A DNA stretch of 64,000 nucleotides from Streptomyces sp. 35G-GA-8 (GTDB lineage: Bacteria; Actinomycetota; Actinomycetes; Streptomycetales; Streptomycetaceae), in contig NZ_JAMHJQ010000012.1 of assembly GCF_023534745.1 (NCBI RefSeq), positions 62,001 through 126,000 on the forward strand, in the 5' to 3' direction. The notes beneath the pieces were generated by a model that was not told the origin of the DNA, ran no database searches, and saw only the letters and a list, made by a program, of their open reading frames with translations. This document shows positions 42,328-51,059 of this stretch, piece by piece. Position 1 is the first letter of the stretch. Every line of letters begins with the position of its first letter. A program made the position numbers and the translations under genes.

Positions 42328-42759
42328 TCACACGGCCCGGGACCGCTCCAGCAGTTCCACGACCTCCCCATGAGGCATGCCGGGCTCCCGCCAGCCACGG
42401 GCCCAGTCCAGGGCGCTGCCCCCGGTGCCATTGCCCTCCTTGAGCTCAGGGTCGGCGCCATGGGCCAGCAGCAACTTCACCATGGCTGTATCGGCATGGG
42501 CCGCCGCCGCCGCCAGTGGAAGCCCATCGCGAGGGCCATGAGACTCCAGATTCGGCGACGCTCCGGCCGATAGCAGAAGCTCCGCGCAGCGGACCTCGCC
42601 CTGCACCACGGAAAGATACAAGGCAGTCCCACCGTCCGGGCAACGGTCGTCCGGGACAGCGCCCAGACGCAGCAGACGGGCCAGACCCCCCACTCGGCCT
42701 TGCTCTGCCGCCTCGCACAGGCGTCTGGGGAGTTTCTTGCGCTGCCTGTTGTTCACCAT
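42328..42759 (-). CDS. Ankyrin-repeat protein
   Basis: About 143 residues with three to four ankyrin repeats: LARLLRLGAVPDDRCPDGGT, ALYLSVVQGEVRCAELLLSA, GASPNLESHG and PLAAAAAHADTAMVKLLLAH with GADPELKEGN. Such repeats bind other proteins; no enzymatic part is present and there is no signal peptide. AAGGAG lies directly before ATG 42759, so the GTG one codon later may be the real start. Lone gene; role unknown. Confidence 0.75.
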   Translation of the reverse strand: MVNNRQRKKLPRRLCEAAEQGRVGGLARLLRLGAVPDDRCPDGGTALYLSVVQGEVRCAELLLSAGASPNLESHGPRDGLPLAAAAAHADTAMVKLLLAHGADPELKEGNGTGGSALDWARGWREPGMPHGEVVELLERSRAV

Positions 42760-42819
42760 GCTCCTTGCCTCGAAGCAGGGCCGACCGCCCGTGCACAACA
42801 TCGCGGCCGCCCCCGTCAC

Positions 42820-43122
42820 TCACTTGAACACACTACGGAACGTGCAGTGGTGGGCCCGGTACCCCTTCCCGTACTTCTGGCTGATCTGCTCCTGAACATC
42901 ACTCTGGGCCGCGTTCTCGGCAGCTTTCTTGCTCTTGCCCGTGCCACTCCCCTTGAGCTGCTTGTTGCCGTGATCACCCGACCCGATCTTCTCGACCGCA
43001 CAGGTCGCAGAGGAGTGCCACTTCTTCTTCAGCGCAACGGCATCCGCACTGGTCGCCCCAGCCAGCGGCACCAGAACCAACAAAGCCGAAACCATCGCCG
43101 CACGGATCGTGTGACTCATCAT
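42820..43122 (-). CDS. Small secreted protein, 100 aa
   Basis: Signal peptide MMSHTIRAAMVSALLVLVPL followed by AGATSADA (cleavage near residue 28). The mature part is very basic (ALKKKWHSS, GKSKKAAENAAQSDVQEQIS, KYGKGYRAHHC) with two Cys that may pair. The helix with Ala/Lys pattern recalls double-stranded-RNA-binding or other nucleic-acid proteins, but it is exported, so this is only a resemblance. GGAAGG lies 8 nt before the first of two adjacent ATGs. No named family. Confidence 0.65.
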   Translation of the reverse strand: MMSHTIRAAMVSALLVLVPLAGATSADAVALKKKWHSSATCAVEKIGSGDHGNKQLKGSGTGKSKKAAENAAQSDVQEQISQKYGKGYRAHHCTFRSVFK

Positions 43123-43525
43123 CAATCTCACCTTCCCGGCAGGTCGTCGTGGGCGCCGACCGCGCCCGGCCACGAGAACCATCACCACAGCGTGAGGAGA
43201 CAGATACCAATTGTAACCACCTGGAAACCCGGGCACCCAAAAGAACTTCTGTACGCACGGCGATCACATCGGCACCGAGCCACAGTTGGGGGGCTCCACC
43301 CCGCCGGTCAACTCCCCTCTCGAACCGGCCTGGCCCGGGAACTCACCGTCGACAGGTGCCACTGCTCCGGGGAACGGCCCCACCACACCCAGGCGCACAC
43401 GCGGCTCATACTCATACAGTCCTCCCAGCAGTGGGTGATGACCGGGGCTTCCGGCCGGCCTGAGTCTGCCGGAAGTCCCGGTGCCACGACGCGCTGAATC
43501 CTGACCATGAGGAGTGACGATCTGC

Positions 43526-44314
43526 ATGCCGCACACGACGACGCCCGACGGCGTCGGTATCGCCTATCAGGTACAGGGCGAGGGGCAGCCGCTGGTTCTG
43601 CTGGCGGGCCAGTCGAACAACCACCACTGGTGGGACGGGGTACGTGACGATTTCCACGGCGAGCGCAGCACCATCACGTTCGACTACCGCGGTACGGGGC
43701 AGAGCGACAAGCCCGACACGCCCTACAGCACCGAGCAGTTCGCCCTTGATGTGATCTCGGTGCTCGACGACCTCGGCGTCGACCGGGCCGATGTCTACGG
43801 GACGTCCATGGGCGGGCGTGTGGCCCAGCAGCTCGCAGCCCGCCATCCGGACCGGGTACGCGCCCTGGTGCTCGGGTGCACGTCGCCCGGCGGGCCGCAC
43901 GCCGTTGAACGCACCAACGAGGTCCGCCGGTCGCTGGTGCGGACGCAACCGGGCGCGGCGCGGCAGGCCCTGCTGGAGCTGATGTACACCCCGGCCTGGC
44001 TGGCGGAGAACCCCGGCCCGTACCAAACGCTCGGCGACCCGGGGATGCCCGCCCACGCCCAGCGCCGCCATCTGGCGGCCAGCAACCAGCACGACGCGTG
44101 GCAGCTCCTGCCGGGAATCAGCGCACCCACTCTGGTCGTGCACGGCAGCGACGACCTGCTCAACCCCGCCGCCAACAGCCCCCTCATCGCGGACCGTATC
44201 CCCGGCGCCCGACTGCACTTGATCCCCGGAGCGAGGCACGCCTACTTCGAGGAGTACTGCGCCGTCGCGAGCCCGCTCGTCCTGGACTTCCTCACCACAA
44301 CGCGGCAGCGGTGA
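43526..44314 (+). CDS. Alpha/beta hydrolase
   Basis: 262 residues. Complete triad pattern: DVYGTSMGGRVAQQLAARHP (Ser nucleophile in GTSMGG), LVVHGSDDLLNP (Asp) and PGARHAYFEEY (His). The YRGTGQSDKP loop is usual for 3-oxoadipate enol-lactonase-like and esterase-like members. ATG 43526 was chosen with AGGAG 12 nt upstream; GTG 43514 overlaps that site and is unlikely. Cytosolic enzyme with unknown ester or lactone substrate. Confidence 0.85.
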   Translation: MPHTTTPDGVGIAYQVQGEGQPLVLLAGQSNNHHWWDGVRDDFHGERSTITFDYRGTGQSDKPDTPYSTEQFALDVISVLDDLGVDRADVYGTSMGGRVAQQLAARHPDRVRALVLGCTSPGGPHAVERTNEVRRSLVRTQPGAARQALLELMYTPAWLAENPGPYQTLGDPGMPAHAQRRHLAASNQHDAWQLLPGISAPTLVVHGSDDLLNPAANSPLIADRIPGARLHLIPGARHAYFEEYCAVASPLVLDFLTTTRQR

Positions 44315-44523
44315 GGAGAGGCACAGCGTACGGGCGGGGAGTCGCTCGGTTACGGTCCCGCGCTTTCGCCGCCAGGAGTTGAGTGCCGTTGCGCGGGTGA
44401 GGTCGCCGCAGGTACCTCCCCGTACTCCGGGAGCGGGTGCTGAAGCCCGGCTCGGCTCTTACTGCCGAGCCACCGCCTACGGAGCCGTAAGCCTGGCCCT
44501 TGTCGCACGAGGATCAAGCCCCC

Positions 44524-44919
44524 ATGATTTCCCCCATGTACAAGCGAAGACGGTTGCTCGGCACCTACCTGGGCGTGGCACTCGCCACCCTCCTCCCCGG
44601 CGTCAGCGCGGTAGCCGATGACGCGTCGTGGATGGGGGTGATACTGGGCGCCTCCGCCTTCCTCATCCTGAACCAACTGATCTACACCTACCCGAGCGAC
44701 ATCCGAAACGCTCCCCCGGTCGCGCTGCTGATCCAGGCCGCGATCGGCATCGTCCAGGACACCCTGATCTGGCTGCTCGTCTCATGGCTCAGCTCCACGC
44801 TGGATTTCGGCATCCACGTCGACACCTTCCTCACAGCCCTACTGGCCGGCGTCATCGTCCGCGCTTTGGTTCTCCTGCTCCTGGCACTCGGCCCTCAGCC
44901 GGCCAAGGAGGTTTCGTAA
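44524..44919 (+). CDS. Small membrane protein, four spans
   Basis: 131 residues with about four hydrophobic segments: LLGTYLGVALATLLPG, WMGVILGASAFLILNQLIY, ALLIQAAIGIVQDTLIWLLV and TFLTALLAGVIVRALVLLLL. The loop after span 2 (IYTYPSDIRNAPP) and the overall size recall the phage-holin-like (holin IV / YvlD) membrane proteins, but this is a weak match. Possible starts are ATG 44524 and 44536. Role unknown. Confidence 0.6.
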   Translation: MISPMYKRRRLLGTYLGVALATLLPGVSAVADDASWMGVILGASAFLILNQLIYTYPSDIRNAPPVALLIQAAIGIVQDTLIWLLVSWLSSTLDFGIHVDTFLTALLAGVIVRALVLLLLALGPQPAKEVS

Positions 44920-45050
44920 AGTGTTCCTACCACGGGGCTGCGCCTGACCGACTGACGGCCACCGGCATGGACATCGTTCGCCGAGCTCAACAGCGGCGAG
45001 AGCGACTGTGTTGCGGGTTTGAACCGGTCCGGCGCCGCGGATGCTCGGGA

Positions 45051-45263
45051 TTACTTGCCGCCGCCTTCGGCGAGGGTGTGTGCGACAAGCGCGTTGGCGT
45101 GGCCGTGGCCGAGTCCGTGCTCGGTCTTGAGCCAGGTGACGAGTTCCATGTGCTTGGTCAGGGGCGAGGAATGGATGAGGTGCTTCCAGTCCGCGATCGG
45201 GCGGCCGTACTTCTTCTCGATCGCGGGGAAGTAGCTGGCGGGGCCCTTTGCCGGTCCGGTCAT
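45051..45263 (-). CDS. DUF4287 protein
   Basis: 70 residues. The whole protein matches the DUF4287 pattern: SYFPAIEKKYGRPIADWKHL, HMELVTWLKTEHGLGHGHAN and ALVAHTLAEGG. Small cytosolic helical protein, widely conserved in actinobacteria, no known role. ATG 45263 follows a GAAGGACA site. It lies downstream of the DUF998 gene in the same direction. Confidence 0.8.
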   Translation of the reverse strand: MTGPAKGPASYFPAIEKKYGRPIADWKHLIHSSPLTKHMELVTWLKTEHGLGHGHANALVAHTLAEGGGK

Positions 45264-45336
45264 TGCGGTGTCCTGTCCTTCTGTGGTGATCTTGTTTGCT
45301 GTCCGGCATCCGCCCGCGATTCGTGGGCGGATGCTG

Positions 45337-46011
45337 CTACTTCTCTTCGGCGGGGAGGGTGGTCATAAGCCGAGCGGTGACGGCCGTGAGCCACAGGAGG
45401 CCGAGTCCGGCTCCGGCGGTGAACGCCAGCACGTTGGCGGAGGAGCCGGCGAATCCGGCGAGGATACCCAGTGGTACCAGGCGTGCGCTCACGGCCCATC
45501 CCCGCTGCCGATGCGTGGCGAAGTGCCGGGCCAGGACCAGGAACGCCGCGGACAGCGCGAAGAAGCCCAGCATGGCGCTGAACATATGGATGGCGCCGTG
45601 CCAGCTCAGGGACCCGGCGGGAGCCTGGGGGGCATTGGCGGGGAAGCCCGCCCCCGGGTCCGCGGTGAACACCGCGGCGAGGGCGAACGAGATGCCGAAC
45701 ACACTGATAAGGCGTGGCGCCCAGGTGCCGGCGGGTGTGCCGTCCAGTGCGCGGCGGATACCGGCCGCGCCCGCGACGGCCAGCATGCCGGTCAGCAGGA
45801 AGCTGGTCACCTGGATCCAGCCGAGATCGCCCAGGCTGAGCTGGCTGATCGCGTTGCGGGTGAAGTCGAAGCCGTCGCGGGTGAGCCCCTGGACGGCACC
45901 GAGGCCCAGGAACAGCGGACCTGCCGCGGCGCCACCCGCCAGCAGAGCCCGCGTCGTCGGCCATGCCGACGCGGAGCGGGTCGTGACCGGAACGCCGATG
46001 GTCTGCGTCAT
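45337..46011 (-). CDS. DUF998 membrane protein
   Basis: 224 residues, about six spans. LLAGGAAAGPLFLGLGAVQG, then DGFDFTRNAISQLSLGDLGW, the usual DUF998 signature after span 1, followed by QVTSFLLTGMLAVAGAAGI, SLSWHGAIHMFSAMLGFFAL and more spans. Function of the family unknown. ATG 46009-46011. Divergent from a TetR gene; the gap carries two copies of an ACTGGAC-type box, so the TetR protein probably represses this gene. Confidence 0.85.
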   Translation of the reverse strand: MTQTIGVPVTTRSASAWPTTRALLAGGAAAGPLFLGLGAVQGLTRDGFDFTRNAISQLSLGDLGWIQVTSFLLTGMLAVAGAAGIRRALDGTPAGTWAPRLISVFGISFALAAVFTADPGAGFPANAPQAPAGSLSWHGAIHMFSAMLGFFALSAAFLVLARHFATHRQRGWAVSARLVPLGILAGFAGSSANVLAFTAGAGLGLLWLTAVTARLMTTLPAEEK

Positions 46012-46031
46012 GCGATTCCCCCATGTGTAGA

Positions 46032-46098
46032 ACTGGACGGTGTGGTACTTGCCGGAGCCGGGCGATAGATTAGCCACACAGAAACTAGACTGTCCAGT
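46032..46098. promoter_or_regulatory. Two TetR boxes (ACTGGACRGT)
   Basis: ACTGGACGGT at 46032-46041 and, inverted, ACTGTCCAGT (reverse complement ACTGGACAGT) at 46089-46098, in the gap between the DUF998 and TetR starts. The second is itself ACTG-TC-CAGT. One box lies near each start codon. Confidence 0.6.
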
Positions 46099-46113
46099 AC
46101 TGAAAGGTTGGCT

Positions 46114-46734
46114 GTGGAAGCGAGCGAGCAAGGCCGGTCGGCACGCAAGCACAAGGCGATCCTGGACGCCGCGACCCAGGCGTTCATGGCCAAGGGGTAC
46201 CCCGGCACCAGCATGGACGACATCGCCAAGCAGGCCGCGGTCTCCAAGCAGACCGTCTACAAGCACTTCGCGGACAAGGAGAAGCTGTTCGCCGAGATCG
46301 TCCTGGCCACGACCGACCGGATCGACGCCATGGTCGACCTTGTGGCCGATATCCCGGCCGACGCCGACGCACTGGAGGAGAACCTGACCGGCCTGGCCCG
46401 CCAGTTCCTGGCCGCCCTCACCCAGCCCGAGGTGCTCCAGCTGCGGCGCTTGATCATCGCCAACGCCGACACGTTCCCCGAACTCGGCGCCACCTGGTAC
46501 GAGCAGGGCTTCGAACGCGTCCTCGCCACCCTGGCAGCCTCCTTCCAGCGCCTCGCCGACCACGGTCTCCTCCGCGTTACCGACGTACACCTGGCCGCCA
46601 GCCACTTCACCGGCCTGCTCCTGTGGATCCCTGTGAACAAGGCCATGTTCCACGGCAGCCCCCAGCACACACAGAGCGAACTCGACCGCTATGCCGACGC
46701 CGGCGCCCGGGCCTTCATCGCTGCCTACCGCTGA
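46114..46734 (+). CDS. TetR-family regulator
   Basis: 206 residues. Helix-turn-helix: ILDAATQAFMAKGYPGTSMD, DIAKQAAVSKQTVYKHFADK and EKLFAEIV. The C-terminal part resembles the TetR_C group of AefR-like members (FPELGATWYEQGFERVLATL). GTG 46114 has AAAGG 5 nt upstream; TTG 46108 overlaps that site. Divergent from the DUF998 gene. Confidence 0.9.
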   Translation: MEASEQGRSARKHKAILDAATQAFMAKGYPGTSMDDIAKQAAVSKQTVYKHFADKEKLFAEIVLATTDRIDAMVDLVADIPADADALEENLTGLARQFLAALTQPEVLQLRRLIIANADTFPELGATWYEQGFERVLATLAASFQRLADHGLLRVTDVHLAASHFTGLLLWIPVNKAMFHGSPQHTQSELDRYADAGARAFIAAYR

Positions 46735-46774
46735 CCTCAGCGACACGCGCCAAACCGCCCCAAGGGATACCCGC

Positions 46775-46799
46775 GCTGTTCTGCCAGTGGCAGAACAGC
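46775..46799. promoter_or_regulatory. 25-bp perfect palindrome
   Basis: GCTGTTCTGCCA-G-TGGCAGAACAGC: 12-bp arms around one base, 38 bp before the DLH-like gene. Size and position fit a strong operator; as RNA it could also form a hairpin ending the TetR transcript. Confidence 0.65.
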
Positions 46800-46837
46800 A
46801 GCCGGACCGGGCTCGACGATCACTACAGTCCAGTCTC

Positions 46838-47575
46838 ATGACGACGATTACGACGCGTACGGTCGAGTACCCGGCCGACGGTTTGACAATGATCGGGCAC
46901 CTCGCGCTCCCGGCCGGTGTCGACCGCCGGCCTGCGGTGCTGCTCGGACCAGAGGGCATGGGGCTCAGCGACGTCGAGCGCCGCCGGGCCGACGCTCTCG
47001 CCGAACTGGGATACGTAGCGCTGGCCTTCGACCTTCACGGCGGGCGCTATCTAAGCGACCCCGAGGAGATGCTGGCCCGTTGCCTGCCGCTGCTCGCCGA
47101 CCCCGACCGGATGCGGGGCATCGGCCATGCGGCGCTCGACGTGTTGCGCACCGAACCGCGGACCGACCCCGACCAGATCGCCGTCGTCGGCTACGGCACC
47201 GGGGGCGCCGTCGGGCTCGAACTCGGGCGCGACGGCGTCAATCTGCGCGCGATCGGGACAGTCAACGCAACTACCACGGGCCGGCCGGGCGAGGCGGCGC
47301 GCATTCGCTGCCCGGTGTGGGCCGGGGTCGGGTCGGAAGACCCGATCATGCCGCCCGCGCAACGAGACGCGTTCACCGCTGAGATGCAGGCCGCGGGCGT
47401 CGACTGGCGCCTCACGGTCTACGGCGGAGCCTTGCACGCCTTCCACCACCCACCGGTCGACCACCCCGCCGTCCCCGGCGTCGGCTACCACCCACGGCAC
47501 GCGCAGCGAGCCTGGCGCGACGTCGTCGACCTGCTCGCCGAGTGCCTGCCCGTGACGGAGGATCCGGGGGCATGA
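46838..47575 (+). CDS. Dienelactone hydrolase-like protein lacking nucleophile
   Basis: 245 residues, alpha/beta hydrolase of the DLH group. RRPAVLLGPEGMGLSDVERR, YVALAFDLHGG and GGALHAFHHP are typical. The elbow reads VVGYGTGGAVG (118-123): where DLH has Cys or Ser, there is Gly. Asp (GSEDPIMPP) and His (LHAFHH) remain. Related actinobacterial proteins with the same change exist to my knowledge, so this may be a non-hydrolytic binder. It is preceded by a 25-bp palindrome. ATG 46838 has no strong ribosome site. Confidence 0.8.
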   Translation: MTTITTRTVEYPADGLTMIGHLALPAGVDRRPAVLLGPEGMGLSDVERRRADALAELGYVALAFDLHGGRYLSDPEEMLARCLPLLADPDRMRGIGHAALDVLRTEPRTDPDQIAVVGYGTGGAVGLELGRDGVNLRAIGTVNATTTGRPGEAARIRCPVWAGVGSEDPIMPPAQRDAFTAEMQAAGVDWRLTVYGGALHAFHHPPVDHPAVPGVGYHPRHAQRAWRDVVDLLAECLPVTEDPGA

Positions 47576-47736
47576 CCCAGGTAAGCATGCTGGCTGGCGC
47601 CGGGCCTGGTTGGCGTCGGGCACTGACAGCACAGCAGAACCGCATCGGGCGGATGCTCGATCGCGGAGACGCGTTCGCAACTGTCGCAGTGAATACCGGA
47701 TTTACTGCGGCAGTGTCAGGAGGGGGCGGGGCGGGC

Positions 47737-48676
47737 GTGACGATCGAATCGGTGACCGATCTCGTGAGTGGGGGCTCGCTTCGGTTGCCGCGCGCTCGGG
47801 TCGTATCTCTGTCTGCCCCGCCCGCGTCGTACACCGCGGCGGTCGAGCGCTACCTCACCGGCGCGGGCATCGCGAAGTCCTCCGCGCGGACCTACCGGAT
47901 CCCGCTGACGACGTGGGGGGATGCTCGCCCGCAAATCGGCGCCGACCGGGCCCGCCCGCCCGGGCGCGAAGCCGCCCGTCTTCCCCGTCGCAGCGATCGA
48001 CGACCCGGCACTGCCAGAGGTGCTCACTGAGCTGGCGGCGGTGCGAGCGGACGAGTTGGACGCCGACGACACCGTCAACCGGCGATGGGCGATGCGCTCC
48101 AACCACATGCCCACGGTCACCATTCCGCACCGCTCCACCGGCAACCCAATCCCGCTCGCTCAGCACCAACGGCTCAGCCTGCTCCGGCAGGCCGTCGACC
48201 GCAACGACATCCCTCTCCAGGACCGCGTGGCCGCCGCGCTCGTCCTCCTCTACGCGCAACCGCTCACCCGGATCACACGGCTCACCATCGACGATGTGCT
48301 CCGTTAGGACAGCGTGGTCCAGATCCGGCTCAGCGACCCGCCGTCGCCCGTCCCTGAGCCCTTCGCCGGCATTCTGCTGGACCACCTGGGCCGCCGGCCG
48401 AACACCATGACCGCAACCAATCCTGGCCCCCGATGGCTCTTCCCAGGCCGACGGGCCGGACAACCCATGACCTCGGGCACCCTCGAAACTCGCCTCCGCG
48501 ACCTGGGCTTCCCCACCCACCGAGGACGCACGTCGGCGATCCGCCCCCTCGTACTCCAGGCCCCCGCCCCCGTGGTCGCCCGCATGCTCGGCTACAACGA
48601 CGACTACACCACCCGTCTCGCCGAAGCGGCCGGAGGAACCTGGAAACGCTATGCCCCCGGAGATCACGCACGGTGA
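47737..48676 (+). pseudogene. Tyrosine recombinase/integrase, broken
   Basis: Piece 1: YTAAVERYLTGAGIAKSSAR and TYRIPLTTWG (N-terminal SAM-like DNA-binding domain). The frame then shifts at about 47920 (two bases apparently lost in TGGGGGGATG). Piece 2: MLARKSAPTG to ALVLLYAQPLTRITRLTIDD and VLR, then TAG 48305-48307 in frame. Piece 3: DSVVQIRLSDPP, RWLFPGRRAGQPM, TLETRLRDLGFPTHRGRTSA and IRPLVLQAPAPVVARMLGYN, with TWKRYA. The C-terminal catalytic Arg/His/Tyr pattern is divergent even in intact relatives. Two lesions make it inactive. It follows the DLH-like gene. Confidence 0.75.
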
Positions 48677-48707
48677 CCCGCGCTCAGCTCCGGATGCGGG
48701 AAGCCGG

Positions 48708-49337
48708 TCACGCACGACCTTCGTCACCCCGGAGGTATACCCCCGCACGCGCCGCAGCCGCAGCGGCCTCGGCTGCCTGGTCTGCGGCGGCTTCGTCGAG
48801 GCGGTCGCTGCTGGTCAGCAGGCGGTAGTAGAGGGGGGCGGAGACAGCACGGATCACCTCGCGGACATCGGTGCCCTCAGGCACCTCGCCCCGGTCGATG
48901 GCCTGCTGGACGCAGGGTGCCCACTCCGTGACGCGGATGTCGTAGAAGCGGTGCAGGGCATCAGCTGCCTTCGCCTCGCAGGTGGCGGCGGCGATCATTG
49001 CCTTGAACAGCGCTCCTTGCCGCGGGTCGGCCAAGGTGCGCTGCACGAGCCGGGCATTGGCCTTGAGGTCGCCGAGCAGCGAGCCGGTCTCGGTACGCGG
49101 CAGTGACTGCTCGGCCATGTCCAGCAGCAGATCGGCCACCAGGCTGGTCACCGTTCCCCAGCGGCGGTAGACGGTGGTCTTGCCCACCTCGGCACGGCGC
49201 GCGATGTCGGCGAGGTCCAGGTGGGCAAAGCCATGCTCCGCCAGGGCGTCCCCGGCCGCTTGCAGCACCGACGCCCGCACCCGCGCCGTACGCCCTCCAG
49301 GACGGACGGTCCCCGGATCCGCACCCTCAAACTCCAT
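48708..49337 (-). CDS. TetR-family regulator
   Basis: 209 residues. VRASVLQAAGDALAEHGFAH, LDLADIARRAEVGKTTVYRR and WGTVTSLVADLL form the helix-turn-helix; the rest is the TetR_C-type helical domain. ATG 49335-49337 lies inside one of two operator copies, so binding would directly block this gene. Divergent from the aldo/keto reductase gene, its likely target. Confidence 0.9.
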   Translation of the reverse strand: MEFEGADPGTVRPGGRTARVRASVLQAAGDALAEHGFAHLDLADIARRAEVGKTTVYRRWGTVTSLVADLLLDMAEQSLPRTETGSLLGDLKANARLVQRTLADPRQGALFKAMIAAATCEAKAADALHRFYDIRVTEWAPCVQQAIDRGEVPEGTDVREVIRAVSAPLYYRLLTSSDRLDEAAADQAAEAAAAAARAGVYLRGDEGRA

Positions 49338-49413
49338 AACGGGACTCCAGTTTCGTTAATCACTCACACCTGCTACGTTGAGACCTACGCTAACGGAACT
49401 CCAAGCCCATTAG
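49337..49413. promoter_or_regulatory. Two TetR operators (TAACGGRACTCCA)
   Basis: TAACGGGACTCCA at 49337-49349 with CGTTA at 49354-49358 as inverted arm, and TAACGGAACTCCA at 49391-49403 with CCATTAG at 49407-49413. The copies are 54 bp apart in the gap between the TetR and aldo/keto reductase starts. Confidence 0.65.
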
Positions 49414-49441
49414 CCAGGCAAGTGACGAGAGAGGAACAGCC

Positions 49442-50494
49442 ATGGAATACAGGCGGCTGGGCACATCCGGCCTCAAGGTCCCCGCGCTGAGCTTCGGCGC
49501 CGGCACCTTCGGCGGCCAAGGCCCGCTGTTCGGTGCCTGGGGCAACACCGATGCGCAAGAAGCACGCCGTCTCGTGGACATCTGCCTCGACGCGGGGATC
49601 ACGATGTTCGACACCGCCGACGTCTATTCCAACGGGGCCTCCGAGGAGGTGCTGGGCAAAGCGTTGAAAGGCCGCAGGGACCAGGTGATCGTGTCCACCA
49701 AGACCGGCCTGCCGATGGGCGACGGCCCAGGCGATGCGGGCTCCTCTCGTTCGCGCCTGATCACCGCATGTGAGGACGCCCTGCGCCGACTCGGCACCGA
49801 CTACATCGACCTGTTCCAGCTGCACGCCTTTGACGCCGGCACGCCGATCGAGGAAGCCCTGTCCACACTCGACGATCTCGTACGAGCAGGGAAGGTCCGC
49901 TACCTCGGCATCTCCAACTTCTCCGGCTGGCAGGCGATGAAGTCCCTCGCGAGCGCGGAGAGATACGGCCATCCGCGCTATGTCTCGCATCAGGTCTACT
50001 ACTCACTCATCGGCCGCGACTACGAATGGGAGCTGATGCCCCTCGGGCTCGATCAGGGCCTCGGAGCCCTCGTCTGGAGCCCGCTCGGCTGGGGACGGCT
50101 CACCGGCAAAGTCCGCCGCGGCCAGTCGCTACCGGCCAACAGCCGACTGCACCACACCGCGGACTACGGCCCGCCGGTCGAGGACGAACACCTTTACCGC
50201 GTGGTCGACGCCCTCGACGAGATCGCGCAGGAAACCGGCAAAAGCATTCCGCAGATCGCCATCAACTGGCTGCTGCAGCGACCGACGGTCTCCTCCGTCA
50301 TCATCGGCGCCCGCGACGAAGACCAGCTTCGCCAGAACCTCGGTGCCATCGGCTGGACGCTCACGCCCGACCAGATGGCGAAACTCGATGCGGCGAGCGG
50401 CAAGACAGCGCCCTACCCGTACTTTCCTTACCAGCGCCAAGAAGGCTTCGCCCGCCTCAACCCACCAGTTGTCGCGGCTCCGCCTACTGCATGA
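49442..50494 (+). CDS. Aldo/keto reductase
   Basis: 350 residues, NADPH-dependent TIM barrel. YRRLGTSGLKVPALSFGAGT, GITMFDTADVYSNGASEEVL (catalytic Asp and Tyr), VIVSTKTGLPMG (Lys), DLFQLHAFDAGTPIEEALST (His) and VSSVIIGARDEDQLRQNLGA (cofactor phosphate loop). Reduces aldehydes or ketones. ATG 49442 with GAGAGGAA upstream. Regulated by the divergent TetR protein through two operators. Confidence 0.93.
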   Translation: MEYRRLGTSGLKVPALSFGAGTFGGQGPLFGAWGNTDAQEARRLVDICLDAGITMFDTADVYSNGASEEVLGKALKGRRDQVIVSTKTGLPMGDGPGDAGSSRSRLITACEDALRRLGTDYIDLFQLHAFDAGTPIEEALSTLDDLVRAGKVRYLGISNFSGWQAMKSLASAERYGHPRYVSHQVYYSLIGRDYEWELMPLGLDQGLGALVWSPLGWGRLTGKVRRGQSLPANSRLHHTADYGPPVEDEHLYRVVDALDEIAQETGKSIPQIAINWLLQRPTVSSVIIGARDEDQLRQNLGAIGWTLTPDQMAKLDAASGKTAPYPYFPYQRQEGFARLNPPVVAAPPTA

Positions 50495-50610
50495 CATCGG
50501 CGTCAAGTAACTGGGCGTATAGCCACGGCATCCCGGACTCGGACTGAGGATGCTGCCCCGCCCAACGCCTGGCCGGGGCCTGTGACCGGGTGCTGTGGCA
50601 GCCTGCCATC

Positions 50611-50958
50611 ATGCCAGCAGAGCTGAGAGAACATGCAGGTCGTCACTACGCCATCCAGTTCCACTACGCCTTGCCCGACGATTCCTGGGCTGTGGAGCTG
50701 AGGGAGGCTGTGCCCGCGCCAGCCGCGTGGGCTGAGACGCCCAACGCGGCAACCCATCTGCCCGGGCCGGCCTTCCTGGTGGCGCTCATCCCCGACGAGG
50801 ACCCTGATCTGGAGCCGACCGTCCGCCTCTATAGCCCTGACGAGCACGTCATCCCCTACAAGATCATGCAATGGTTCATGGAGCAGGTGGCTGACCAGGT
50901 GGAACGCTGCCTCATCGCGTTCGAGGAGGGTGAAGGTGAACCCGAAGCTGTGGAATGA
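50611..50958 (+). CDS. Hypothetical protein, 115 aa
   Basis: Not recognised. A soluble acidic protein: HYAIQFHYALPDDSWAVELR, LPGPAFLVALIPDEDPDLEP, then a helix IMQWFMEQVADQVERCLIAF ending in Glu-rich residues. ATG 50611 was chosen; GTG 50590 is in frame upstream. The codon pattern is that of a real gene. It could be a small immunity- or adaptor-type protein, but nothing shows this. Lone gene before an IS1182-type relic. Confidence 0.6.
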   Translation: MPAELREHAGRHYAIQFHYALPDDSWAVELREAVPAPAAWAETPNAATHLPGPAFLVALIPDEDPDLEPTVRLYSPDEHVIPYKIMQWFMEQVADQVERCLIAFEEGEGEPEAVE

Positions 50959-51059
50959 TCATGCAGTGGCTGGTGTGATCACGGCGTCGGAGCCGTCCTG
51001 GACAGCCCCGTTCACCGGGCTGAGCCCGCGACAGTTTCGGGAAACTCGTGACAGCGCTG

